Counted from the stretch's first letter, positions 16,101-23,630 are shown. The stretch is DNA of 35,689 bases from Cytobacillus oceanisediminis (GCF_003182355.1 NZ_QGTW01000026.1:1-35689); one strand, 5' to 3'. Numbers and translations: made by a program. Notes: generated by a model from the letters alone, not told the origin.

Positions 16101-16730
16101 CTACTTATCTTTGTAAAAAGACTTTCTTAATAGCTCAAGATAAAAATCCATTTCGGCCATTATTTTATCAATATCAATTTGCTCCAAGTTCGCAGTAATC
16201 ACTTGGTCCTGCTGCTGATTGCCAAAACCTTCAATCGTCCAATAGATGATGTTTACTGCTCTTTTAATATCAATACCTTCTTTGAATTGGGAAGTATCGA
16301 TATCCGAAAAAAACTTCTCATAGCTTTTAGACAGCATTTCTTTATTTCTGCGTTCAAGTTCGCCTTTCACTTCCTCAGCCTCTTCCGTGTAGGCCGCTTT
16401 AAAAAAATTTAAGATTTCAGGATAGATACCAAATAACTCAAATTTAATTAATGTGATTTGACGCAGCTTAATGAAAATATCTTTTTCTGACCAATCCAGT
16501 TTTTCGGATATTTTTTCAGAAAAGACTTCCATCAAGTGATCATATAAAAATAAATACATACCTCTTTTATTATTAAAATAATGGAATAGCAAACCCTTGG
16601 ATATGTCAGCTTCTTTTACAATTTCGTTTGTAGAGGCATTATGGTAGCCTTTTTGTGCGAATACTTTTGTTGCCGCATTTATGATCCGATCCTGTTTCTC
16701 CGGATCCAAACTTAAAAACTTGGAAAACAT
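16101..16730 (-). CDS. TetR/AcrR-family transcriptional regulator
   Basis: 209 residues. The N-terminal HTH (about 12-58) reads IINAATKVFAQKGYHNASTN then SKGLLFHYFNNK, a standard TetR DNA-binding domain, followed by a helical ligand domain. GAAGGAG precedes the ATG. Its own promoter holds two 17-bp palindromes, so it almost surely represses itself; the ABC exporter downstream on the same strand is the likely co-regulated target. The inducer is unknown. Confidence 0.85.
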   Translation of the reverse strand: MFSKFLSLDPEKQDRIINAATKVFAQKGYHNASTNEIVKEADISKGLLFHYFNNKRGMYLFLYDHLMEVFSEKISEKLDWSEKDIFIKLRQITLIKFELFGIYPEILNFFKAAYTEEAEEVKGELERRNKEMLSKSYEKFFSDIDTSQFKEGIDIKRAVNIIYWTIEGFGNQQQDQVITANLEQIDIDKIMAEMDFYLELLRKSFYKDK

Positions 16731-16753
16731 TCTTTGTCTCCTTCACTTTAGTT

Positions 16754-16809
16754 TTGACCAGAACGGTCAACTGCAATTTCATTATATCCCCCTTGACCAA
16801 ACTGGTCAA
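16754..16809 (-). promoter_or_regulatory. tetR promoter with two TetR operators
   Basis: Two inverted repeats TTGACC-N5-GGTCAA at 16754-16770 and 16793-16809, with centres 39 bases apart. On the minus strand the upstream site supplies the -35 TTGACC (16804-16809); after 17 bases comes a consensus -10 TATAAT (16781-16786). The second site covers the start of the transcript. Bound repressor would block the promoter, giving negative autoregulation. Confidence 0.75.
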
Positions 16810-16845
16810 TATAGTTTAAGGGTTTTTTCAGCATTTTATGCCAAA

Positions 16846-16886
16846 TAAAAAAAGATCAGTCTAAACATTAAGTTCAGAACTGACCT
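16846..16886 (-). terminator. terminator of the amt-nucleotidyltransferase-exonuclease operon
   Basis: On the minus strand AGGTCAGT pairs with ACTGATCT (one G-T pair) around an 18-base loop, followed by a run of seven T's. It lies just past the exonuclease stop. Confidence 0.55.
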
Positions 16887-16895
16887 TCAAAGAAT

Positions 16896-17627
16896 TCAAT
16901 TAAGTTTTGCCAGTCGTTCATAAACATCCTTTAAATTTGCACAGCCCGAATTTTGCGCTTTTTCACCCAATCTACACCATAGCTGGGCGGTAAGCTTCGC
17001 ATCCCCGAGAGCATGATGGCGGCCAATCACGGGAATGCCATTATATTCGCACAGCTCTTCTAATTTAAAAAGAGCCATATCAGGTTCTGCCACCCTGTAA
17101 AGAAAGGACGTATCCAATATTTTATGCTTAAAGGGAGTACGGAACAACTTCCAGCAACTGTGGCGCATAAAGCTTTTTTCATGGTTCGCATGATGAGCAA
17201 CAAGCGGCATATCCTTAGCAAATTCAAAGAAACTGATCATCACATCTGCGAGGGATGGCGCGTCAACTAACTGCCCCTCTGATAACCCGGTTAGTTCCTT
17301 TATTTCTGGAGGAAGCGGTTTATCATATTGCACGAGGGAATAAAAACAGTCCTCATCGCATATTTCCCCGTCAATTATTTTAACTGCTCCAATGGAAATG
17401 ATTTGATCGCCTTTATCCGGATAAAACCCGGTTGTTTCTATATCAAACACAACAACATTTAACTTTCTGATGGGTATGGCCATTGAATCGGCATTTTCCA
17501 GCTCCCTTTGCATTTGCCTGATAAACGCCATATGCTGGGCGTTCTGTCCATTCAAGCCCCCAAATATATTGGAATGAAACTTTCCTTGAATTCCTCTGAC
17601 AAATTGAACAAAAGGATCGAATCCCAT
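16896..17627 (-). CDS. DEDDh 3'-5' exonuclease (DNA polymerase III epsilon-like)
   Basis: 243 residues. Exo I FDIETTG (Asp62, Glu64) and Exo III HHALGDA (His205, Asp209) are intact. In Exo II the usual NxxFD reads HANHE, so Glu150 stands where the second metal-site Asp normally is. About 50 residues precede the nuclease domain. Its ATG overlaps the stop of the nucleotidyltransferase gene (TAATG), so translation is coupled. In Proteobacteria DUF294 nucleotidyltransferases are often paired with such an exonuclease, for instance beside acetate symporter genes. A role in undoing nucleotidylation or trimming RNA is possible but unproven. Confidence 0.8.
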   Translation of the reverse strand: MGFDPFVQFVRGIQGKFHSNIFGGLNGQNAQHMAFIRQMQRELENADSMAIPIRKLNVVVFDIETTGFYPDKGDQIISIGAVKIIDGEICDEDCFYSLVQYDKPLPPEIKELTGLSEGQLVDAPSLADVMISFFEFAKDMPLVAHHANHEKSFMRHSCWKLFRTPFKHKILDTSFLYRVAEPDMALFKLEELCEYNGIPVIGRHHALGDAKLTAQLWCRLGEKAQNSGCANLKDVYERLAKLN

Positions 17628-18610
17628 TACACTACACCCTTTTCAACGGTCCTTATCACAAATTGATGAAGCTTTTTTCTATCCTTTAAAATTCTTTTTA
17701 ATTCATTTCTTTCCGTCTTCGTTAAGCTTTTTAATTGCAGGAAGTGGGTATCATCATAGGTATCGGTTTGTTTGTAGGTCAGAAGCCGCCATTTTAATAA
17801 AGTGGCAAAATTGTTTTTGTATCTGTTCATTTCTCCACCGTAGTCTTTCATATCTTGAAGCTTTTCCAGCCTGGCAATCGTTGAAGTTTCGATTATCCCT
17901 TCTTTGATAGCAAGAAGCCGAACCGCATTTACATAAGGGATAAATGCGGTGTATTTGAGATCCAGCTCCCCTCGATGGGTTCCTTTTTCCTCCGGAAGAA
18001 GCTGGCCAAGTGGGCCAACCGCATTTTTCATATGCATACTCGTTTCCATCAGCCGGCTCAGCAGATTAGGATTATTATTAATACGATTATGAATGAGTGA
18101 TTTTAATTCTCCTATATATTCTTTTTCACCAGCCAGCGCTCTGCTATCGTAGAAAATATGCAGATTTCTCATTGTTTGCCAGCTTGCTTCATCCATCCAA
18201 TCTGAAATCTGTTCCTTCCACTCCACTAAAGGCCGGCACCATATCGGGTTGGAACTCATTACCTTTCCTTCGCAGCAGGGATAACCAACTGCCTCAAGTC
18301 CCTCTGCTATCTCCTCGCCTAGCTTCAAAAAGTATGTTGCAGCCTCAGGATCTACCGCTTCATATACCAGCCCGTGGTCCTGGTCGCTTAAAAAGCCTTG
18401 TTCCTTTCTCCCCCCGCTTCCTGTAGCGAACCAGGTGAACTTCCATGAGGGCAATTTTTCATTATTCATTCGATTCAAGGCTATCTTAAAAACGGTTTTC
18501 ATAACACGATCATGAAATTCATTCAGCGCATAGGCATCAGACCGAAAATTCAAGATTTGTTCATCTTTCCATTTTTTCAGGGATTGATAAGAATTAATTC
18601 CGCAGGTCAT
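17627..18610 (-). CDS. DUF294 nucleotidyltransferase, GlnD-like
   Basis: 327 residues. The nucleotidyltransferase motif GSGGRKEQ (64-71) with SDQDHGLVYE (Asp76, Asp78) is that of the N-terminal uridylyltransferase domain of GlnD. The rest matches the putative substrate-binding helical domain (DUF294 C-terminal). It lacks the CBS and cyclic-nucleotide domains many relatives carry at the front. It starts 38 bases after amt on the same strand, with the exonuclease overlapping its end. The start region has a GGAAG-type site. Its target is unknown; a link to nitrogen signalling is inferred from the neighbouring Amt and the TnrA/GlnR boxes. Confidence 0.8.
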   Translation of the reverse strand: MTCGINSYQSLKKWKDEQILNFRSDAYALNEFHDRVMKTVFKIALNRMNNEKLPSWKFTWFATGSGGRKEQGFLSDQDHGLVYEAVDPEAATYFLKLGEEIAEGLEAVGYPCCEGKVMSSNPIWCRPLVEWKEQISDWMDEASWQTMRNLHIFYDSRALAGEKEYIGELKSLIHNRINNNPNLLSRLMETSMHMKNAVGPLGQLLPEEKGTHRGELDLKYTAFIPYVNAVRLLAIKEGIIETSTIARLEKLQDMKDYGGEMNRYKNNFATLLKWRLLTYKQTDTYDDTHFLQLKSLTKTERNELKRILKDRKKLHQFVIRTVEKGVV

Positions 18611-18648
18611 CCGGACACTTCCTTTAAGGAAGCCCGTATTCTGGAGGT

Positions 18649-19917
18649 TTACGAGCTTAATCTTTTGTTTTCTTCAGCCATGAATACTTCCGGGTATCCG
18701 TAGCTGCCATGTTCACTTAAATCCAATCCCATAATTTCTTCTTCCTCTGTTACACGAAGTCCTCCCATTAGCTTCTTGGCGACTGCAAGAATAATGAAAG
18801 ATACAGCAAATGCATAAATGCCGGAAACTGCTACACCCATGAATTGAACGCCCAGCTGTTCAAAACCGCCTCCGTAAAATAATCCCGGCTTTCCAACTGT
18901 GGCCAGCTCTGGTGTTGCAAAGAATCCTGTAGATAAAGTTCCCCAAATTCCTGCTGCACCATGGACCGACAACGCATAAATAGGATCGTCGATTTTTCTC
19001 TTTTCAAAGAACCTGACACTATAGAACACAAGGATACCAGCCACAAGCCCAATTACAACTGATGCCCACGTATCAACAAAAGCACAAGAAGCAGTAATGG
19101 CAACCAAGCCTGCCAAAGCACCATTAAGCATGGTCGGCACATCTGATTTTCCCATTACCATCCAGGAAATAATCAATGCAGCTACAGCTCCTGCTCCCGC
19201 AGCCAGGTTAGTGTTCAATGCTACAAATCCAAAGAAACCGTCTTCAACTGATAATGTGCTGCCAGCGTTAAATCCAAACCAGCCGACCCAAAGAATCAGT
19301 ACGCCCAATGCAGTATATACTTGGTTATGTCCATATATGTTGTTTGCTGAACCATCTTTATTGAATTTTCCAATACGCGGTTTTAGCAAAATAGTAGCAG
19401 CCAGCGCTGCCATAGCACCTGTTAAGTGAACAACTGTAGAACCGGCAAAATCTTGCTTGCCATGCTCTGCAAGCCAGCCGCCGCCCCAGATCCAGTGCGC
19501 AACAACCGGGTAAACAATTGCGGAAAACAATAGAGTGAAAATGAGGTATACGGATAATTTTGCACGTTCGGCAAATCCGCCTAGCGCAATCGTGATGGCA
19601 ATGCCGGCAAATGCCAGCTGAAAAACGAAGAATACAGGAGAAGATAAGCTCATCCCTTCAAGCTCGGCCCCCGAGTAGAAGAAGTTTGAAAGTCCGACTA
19701 AAAAGTTGGCATTATCACCAAATATGAATCCAAAACCTACAGCCCAAAACACAAGTGATGCAAGCCCGAAAGTAAAAATGGTTTTGCCTGCAATGTGGCC
19801 GGCATTCTTCATTCTTGTCGAACCAGCCTCAAGCATTATAAATCCACCTAACATGAAGATAACTAAAATGGCTCCTAACATTACCCATAAACTGTTCATT
19901 AAAAATGTGGCATCCAA
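18649..19917 (-). CDS. amt: ammonium transporter
   Basis: 422 residues with about 11 membrane segments. It carries AGSTRMKNAG, FAERAK and the conserved pore residues: Asp156 and His164 in DFAGSTVVHLTGA and the second His of the twin pair in YALSVHGAAGIWGT. The protein conducts ammonium into the cell under nitrogen limitation. GGGAGGAAAT lies before the start codon. B. subtilis has the same transporter (nrgA/amtB) followed by the PII gene glnK; here the next genes are a GlnD-like nucleotidyltransferase and an exonuclease. Two TnrA/GlnR boxes lie upstream. Confidence 0.92.
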   Translation of the reverse strand: MDATFLMNSLWVMLGAILVIFMLGGFIMLEAGSTRMKNAGHIAGKTIFTFGLASLVFWAVGFGFIFGDNANFLVGLSNFFYSGAELEGMSLSSPVFFVFQLAFAGIAITIALGGFAERAKLSVYLIFTLLFSAIVYPVVAHWIWGGGWLAEHGKQDFAGSTVVHLTGAMAALAATILLKPRIGKFNKDGSANNIYGHNQVYTALGVLILWVGWFGFNAGSTLSVEDGFFGFVALNTNLAAGAGAVAALIISWMVMGKSDVPTMLNGALAGLVAITASCAFVDTWASVVIGLVAGILVFYSVRFFEKRKIDDPIYALSVHGAAGIWGTLSTGFFATPELATVGKPGLFYGGGFEQLGVQFMGVAVSGIYAFAVSFIILAVAKKLMGGLRVTEEEEIMGLDLSEHGSYGYPEVFMAEENKRLSS

Positions 19918-19940
19918 TGTTATTTCCTCCCTTAGTTCGC

Positions 19941-19984
19941 GATGTAAGAAATAATAATAAATTCATGTTATATTTTCTTACATC
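19941..19984 (-). promoter_or_regulatory. leader hairpin containing TnrA/GlnR box 2
   Basis: TGTTATATTTTCTTACA (19966-19982) matches TGTNA-N7-TNACA exactly. It lies downstream of the predicted start site, a position suited to repression. Its right arm also forms an 11-bp perfect inverted repeat, GATGTAAGAAA (19941-19951) with TTTCTTACATC (19974-19984), so the leader RNA could fold into a stem just before the amt ribosome site. Confidence 0.6.
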
Positions 19985-19999
19985 ATTTAATTTAACTTT

Positions 20000-20027
20000 A
20001 TTTTATCCTAATTATCCAATATGTCAA
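20000..20027 (-). promoter_or_regulatory. sigma-A-like promoter of amt
   Basis: On the minus strand TTGACA (20022-20027), 16-base spacer, TAAAAT (20000-20005). The predicted start is near 19993. Confidence 0.5.
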
Positions 20028-20055
20028 TGTGTTTTTTATAATTTTCTAAATTTTA

Positions 20056-20072
20056 TGTCATAAAACCTTACA
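20056..20072 (-). promoter_or_regulatory. TnrA/GlnR box 1 upstream of amt
   Basis: TGTCATAAAACCTTACA matches TGTNA-N7-TNACA exactly. It is centred about 70 bases upstream of the predicted start, somewhat further than the -50 usual for TnrA activation, so a second start site is possible. Confidence 0.65.
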
Positions 20073-20192
20073 TATAGATCTTCTTTGATGCAAAATTATT
20101 GGCAAATTTAAAGTGGTATCTGGCTTTCATTAATCGGTTAAATTAAAAACGAGCAATTATTTGCTCAAAAAAATCGTCGGGAGTGATGTATC

Positions 20193-20387
20193 ATGGCAAG
20201 AAACAAACTTTTGGTGCCCGGTGCAGAAAATGTATTGGATCAAATGAAACAAGAGATTGCCAATGAGTTTGGTGTTCAGCTTGGTGCTGATACGACCGCA
20301 CGAGCAAACGGTTCTGTCGGGGGAGAAATGACAAAACGTCTTGTCGCCATGGCAGAACAGCAGCTAAGAAACCAGCAAAACCTTTAA
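20193..20387 (+). CDS. alpha/beta-type small acid-soluble spore protein
   Basis: 64 residues. The core EIANEFGVQLGADTTARANG and GSVGGEMTKRLVAMAEQQL is diagnostic of alpha/beta SASPs, which coat and protect DNA in the dormant spore. The germination protease would cut after Glu21 (EIA). GGGAGTGAT precedes the ATG. Expected to be a sigma-G gene in the forespore, although no convincing sigma-G promoter was found. Which ssp paralogue it is cannot be told. Confidence 0.92.
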   Translation: MARNKLLVPGAENVLDQMKQEIANEFGVQLGADTTARANGSVGGEMTKRLVAMAEQQLRNQQNL

Positions 20388-20406
20388 AAGATGGATTCTT
20401 TAGCTC

Positions 20407-20434
20407 GGCCGGCCCTATACTGGGGCCGGTTTTT
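20407..20434 (+). terminator. terminator of the SASP gene
   Basis: CCGGCCC (20409-20415) pairs with GGGCCGG (20423-20429), followed by five T's. Confidence 0.85.
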
Positions 20435-20664
20435 AGAATCCGCAGTTTTTTCGGATTAAGTTTCTTGCTAGGTCTCTTTTAGCAGGTAATTCCGTTGAAA
20501 CACTGAATTTATTCGCTGGTTCGCGCTTCAGGAGACTTAAGATATACCGAACTTAGTCAATGACTAATTCGCTATGTTCACAACTTTATATATCTTTTCC
20601 AAAAGAATAAACGGTTCCCCCACGCTGCAAAATAAATCAGAGAAATCAAAAGGAGGTTTTATCC

Positions 20665-20790
20665 ATGACAAACAAAAATGACAATCGCGAAAGAAAAAAC
20701 AAATATCCCAATAACAAAAAGCAGGATACTGAATTCTCAAAGGATGTTGATATTCGCAGTGAAATAACAAAAAGGGATATGCAAAAGTAA
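20665..20790 (+). CDS. tiny hydrophilic protein (41 aa)
   Basis: Unlisted small gene with an excellent AAAAGGAGG site 8 bases before the ATG and a terminator after it. The product begins MTNKNDNRERKNKYPNNKKQ and is rich in Asn, Lys, Asp and Arg, with no hydrophobic segment. The composition is like minor small spore proteins of Bacillaceae and it follows an SASP gene, but no family is recognised and a spore role is only a guess. Confidence 0.65.
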   Translation: MTNKNDNRERKNKYPNNKKQDTEFSKDVDIRSEITKRDMQK

Positions 20791-20813
20791 CCTGCATTCT
20801 ATATTTAAGCAAT

Positions 20814-20846
20814 AAAAAAGGCTCGTCATTCGACGGCCTTTTTATT
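20814..20846 (+). terminator. terminator of the 41-aa gene
   Basis: AAAAAGGC-CGTC pairs with GACGGCCTTTTT around ATTC, then T-rich sequence. Confidence 0.8.
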
Positions 20847-20883
20847 TAAAAAACTTATATAGTAAATAGCTCCTACCAGGGCG

Positions 20884-21033
20884 GATTAACTACCTCAAGG
20901 GAAAGAAGATTATTTCGTCGTTAATTCCACTGATTAACTACCATTTTCAAGGAATAGAAGACCATTTCGTCGTTAATTCCACTGATTAACTACCATTTCA
21001 AGGGACAGAAGACTATTTCGTCGTTAATTCCAC
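20884..21033. repeat. three tandem repeats of 48-52 bp
   Basis: Units start at 20884, 20932 and 20984. Each runs from GATTAACTACC through CAAGGGA and AGAAGA to ATTTCGTCGTTAATTCCAC. Differences are a few substitutions and short indels near the start of each unit. At each junction GTTAAT and GATTAAC face each other and could pair. Repeat length without unique spacers rules out CRISPR. Function unknown. Confidence 0.8.
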
Positions 21034-21160
21034 AGCCACACCGGTCATAATTTGAGGCAGTGATTTTGCTTTTTTCTCCCTCTACCTGAGAGGATGGTTT
21101 ACGAATGCCTCAGGATCCTGTTTTGCAATCTTCAGTATTATTCTTTTTTTCTTCAAACAT
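20990..21160 (-). pseudogene. small ORF with in-frame TGA, possibly decayed
   Basis: AGGGGGA precedes an ATG at 21160. The frame gives MFEEKKNNTEDCKTGS and then TGA (21110-21112); without that stop it would run on for 39 more codons through QVEGEKSKIT and DRCGCGIND to TAG inside the tandem repeat. Either a 16-residue peptide, a decayed gene or chance. No selenocysteine machinery is visible and none is claimed. Confidence 0.25.
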
Positions 21161-21264
21161 GTTCAGTCCCCCTGTAGCAGAGTCTTGTTAAATGGCCCAG
21201 TTTACCCTCTATCTCATACCTATATAGGTATAATGTAAAGGTTTAAATCTTTTTTAGCCAGCCT

Positions 21265-22074
21265 TTAATCCCAGCTATTTAATTGTCTCCTTACAAAGCT
21301 CAACAACTCTTCTATCTCTTTAGGAGGCAATTTTTCAGAAAGTCTGCCTGCTGCAACGGGCAGCAGCCACTGCTGGAAGGATTCCCTCTTAAAAGGCGAA
21401 TATTTTTTATACAAGTAAAGATAATATTGTGCTATCATCCTTCGCTTTAACCGTTCGGCGAAATACATACGATTAGTGACTTTTTCAGGGAAACCTCCGT
21501 ATTGCAAGATCAATAAGCTTCTCGCAAGGTCAGCAAGAGGAGAACCTGCGGCTGAGTCAGCCCAATCAATTACAAACTTCCCGTGCATGGATATTAAAAT
21601 ATTGTCCGGATGGTAGTCTCCGTGGCAAACCTGCTTCCCATCCGGCAACGTTTGCAGGTAATCAATGACCCTTTCTTTTTCCCTTCCGGATAAGCTCTCT
21701 GCTCTCTTGATTCTATTTTCCAGCGAAAATTTTAGCGGCGGAAAATCTCCTGCTTCTTTGGAATGGATATAAATTTGAAGACTAACCATTGTGTTCACCG
21801 ACCGGATTGCGGATAACAAACCTTTTTCTAAAAGCTTAGTAAGGGGAAAGCCATCGATTTTTTCATAAATGATTGCTTTCTTTCCTTCAATGTCTCCCTC
21901 CCCATGGACTGCAGGAATATTTAAGCCCAAACTTGATATTTTGGTGCTAATATTCATTTCGTGTTTTATTTGAGATACCGGGATGTGTTCGTAAAAAACC
22001 TTCGCTACTTTATCATGAGCTATGGAAAATACTTCAGCCGTGCTCCCTTTGCCAATCTTATTTCCTTTAACCAT
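21265..22074 (-). CDS. aminoglycoside phosphotransferase-family kinase
   Basis: 269 residues from the chosen ATG. It has the small-molecule kinase pattern: GKGSTAEVF (ATP loop), Lys25 in VAKVF, HGDYHPDN (151-158, catalytic Asp153) and IDWADSAAGSP (Mg-binding Asp170). APH/choline-kinase-like proteins phosphorylate antibiotics, choline, sugars or amino acids; chromosomal Bacillus members are mostly uncharacterised. This ATG has GGAAGTG 8 bases upstream, whereas an upstream TTG (22089) has no ribosome site. Monocistronic. Confidence 0.75.
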   Translation of the reverse strand: MVKGNKIGKGSTAEVFSIAHDKVAKVFYEHIPVSQIKHEMNISTKISSLGLNIPAVHGEGDIEGKKAIIYEKIDGFPLTKLLEKGLLSAIRSVNTMVSLQIYIHSKEAGDFPPLKFSLENRIKRAESLSGREKERVIDYLQTLPDGKQVCHGDYHPDNILISMHGKFVIDWADSAAGSPLADLARSLLILQYGGFPEKVTNRMYFAERLKRRMIAQYYLYLYKKYSPFKRESFQQWLLPVAAGRLSEKLPPKEIEELLSFVRRQLNSWD

Positions 22075-22250
22075 TTTGGCCACTTCCAATCGCGTAATGA
22101 GGTTTCATTCTATATTAGTACGATAAAAAATCTTTTACACCTTCTGCTGAAAGCCGGTTCTATCCCAAATTACGCACTTTTATTCCAAGTCTGCAGATTC
22201 TGTTTTCCAATTAGCTGTTTTTATTCTCCACCCCTCCCTTTCTATTCCTT

Positions 22251-22281
22251 AATAAAAAATCCCTCTTAAGAAACAGAGGGA
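22251..22281 (-). terminator. terminator of ctaA
   Basis: On the minus strand TCCCTC/GAGGGA stem with a 10-base loop, followed by a T-run (22254-22259 on the plus strand as A's). Confidence 0.75.
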
Positions 22282-22288
22282 CATTTAA

Positions 22289-23218
22289 CTAATCCAAGTA
22301 ATGCTGTGGCTTGCTTTTTACTGCTTTCAGGGTTGTTTCCATGCTTTTCACAGAAGACGCATATACCCTCGTTTCAAAAACAAAAGCAAAAAGTGCAGTT
22401 CCTAGCGCCAGGTGAAGAACGGCCCATGAAATTTCAATGTAACTGATGATGGTGAGTATGCCGATGAGTATTTGGCCCATCACAATCAAAGAAGCTGCCA
22501 TTAGTCTATTTTGCAAACCAGCATTCCATTTTTTCTTAAAAGATATATATGTAAGAATAAATATGTAAAATGCTAAAGCACCAGCTAGCAGCCTGTGGCC
22601 TGTTTGAAACATCCCCGGTATGGATGCAGGAATAAACCCATTGCCGCAATCGAGCCAGCCGCATGCCAATCCATATGCTTGATGCTTTATGTAAGCACCC
22701 AGAAATAAGGTCAGCATCAATAGCAATAAAACAATATTTAAATGGGATAATACGGCTACATTCTTTCTGTTTTTACCCAGCGAAAGCTGATGTCCATACC
22801 TCAGATCGACTTTTGGCCAAATCCATATAAGGTTTGCCAGGAAAAGCATAGCAATCATCAGGTGAATGGAAACTACAATGGCCGGTAAATCGAGTAAAAC
22901 CACAACTGCACCTAATAGAATCTGAAGAATGAGAAGAATCATTAATCCCCAGGAAGCCGATTTTAAATCCTGGTCTGGTTTTGATTTTTTAATTTTAATA
23001 AATAGCGCTACAGAAATAATCCCGAGGATTGCGCCAATTACCCGATGAACAAATTCAATCAAAGTATCACCCTCAAGTATTGGTATTACCAGCCCATTAC
23101 ATAAAGGCCACTCTGGCCCGCAGCCCATTCCGGATTCCGAAGATGCCACATAGCCGCCAAACACGATTAAGATGTATGTCAAAATAATTGTTATGAAAGC
23201 CAAGCCCTTTATCCTCAA
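22289..23218 (-). CDS. ctaA: heme A synthase (COX15/CtaA family)
   Basis: CtaA oxidises the C8 methyl of heme O to a formyl group, giving heme A for cytochrome oxidase in the membrane. Eight helices are predicted. From the chosen start the four heme-binding histidines are His58 (EFVHR), His119 (SIHLM), His208 (GHRLL) and His269 (LHLAL), and the two Cys pairs are Cys33/Cys40 (CGPEWPLC) and Cys186/Cys191 (CGWLDC). The TTG start with AAAGGGG 8 bases upstream gives 309 residues, against 306 in B. subtilis; the longer frame to 23293 adds 25 residues without a ribosome site. No ctaB is adjacent, so it is apart from the usual ctaA-ctaB locus and might be a second copy. Confidence 0.82.
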   Translation of the reverse strand: MRIKGLAFITIILTYILIVFGGYVASSESGMGCGPEWPLCNGLVIPILEGDTLIEFVHRVIGAILGIISVALFIKIKKSKPDQDLKSASWGLMILLILQILLGAVVVLLDLPAIVVSIHLMIAMLFLANLIWIWPKVDLRYGHQLSLGKNRKNVAVLSHLNIVLLLLMLTLFLGAYIKHQAYGLACGWLDCGNGFIPASIPGMFQTGHRLLAGALAFYIFILTYISFKKKWNAGLQNRLMAASLIVMGQILIGILTIISYIEISWAVLHLALGTALFAFVFETRVYASSVKSMETTLKAVKSKPQHYLD

Positions 23219-23359
23219 TCCATGCACCCCTTTTGCAAATGTTTTCAAATTTGTCACCATATTAACAAAAAATGGACAAACTTTCGGTGACATGGGTCAC
23301 AAAGAGGATGAGGAAATAAAAGTCAGACGAGTTATTTGAGCAGTTATTATCTCGACACA

Positions 23360-23391
23360 CAAAAAAACAGTCCATCCTAACGATGAACTGT
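23360..23391 (-). terminator. terminator after the frameshifted small gene
   Basis: ACAGTCCATC (23367-23376) pairs with GATGAACTGT (23382-23391), with one mismatch. On the minus strand it is followed by a T-run. It closely follows the small gene's stop, supporting that gene as once real. Confidence 0.65.
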
Positions 23392-23400
23392 CTCTTTCCC

Positions 23401-23618
23401 TTATTGCTGTCTAGTTAAGCTTTTCACAAATAGGATGGAAATCAAATGATCGCACATTATATGCCAATTCGTTCTAACTGTTTCCTCATTGTAGATAAGT
23501 TCCATAATAGAAACAGATTCCGCCCAGCCTGAAAGCCCGCTTTTCGACTTTACTTCTACAAGAATGAAGTCTTTATCTCCATCTTGACATGCCTTAAAAC
23601 GATGCTTTTAATTTCCAT
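23401..23618 (-). pseudogene. frameshifted small gene (about 72 aa)
   Basis: An ATG (23618) with AGAGGA 8 bases upstream opens a frame that stops after 20 codons. A shift of one base at the AAAA run around 23606-23610 joins MEIK to a 68-codon open frame containing KDFILVEVKSKSGLSGWAES and ending FVKSLTRQQ, with a terminator right after. The reading suggests a small cytoplasmic protein of unknown family broken by a single-base deletion, or a sequencing error. It follows the GNAT-like gene closely on the same strand. Confidence 0.45.
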
Positions 23619-23630
23619 TCTACCATTCCT

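Noticed and set aside
16004..16198. 64-residue Arg/Gly/Ser-rich protein
   Set aside because: It translates the GC-rich interspersed repeat and then runs antisense into tetR; such calls are known artefacts of this repeat type.
18097..18426. 109-codon plus-strand ORF inside the nucleotidyltransferase gene
   Set aside because: It is antisense to a gene with clear motifs, has no ribosome site and no protein-like features.
20100..20192. Sigma-G promoter of the SASP gene
   Set aside because: CATTAAT could be a -10, but no -35 at the right distance fits the consensus.
20884..21033. CRISPR array
   Set aside because: The units are directly joined copies of about 50 bp with no unique spacers, only three in number, and there are no cas genes.
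20990..21160. Selenoprotein with UGA as selenocysteine
   Set aside because: The TGA is not followed by a recognisable SECIS stem, the peptide matches no selenoprotein family and no sel genes are seen.
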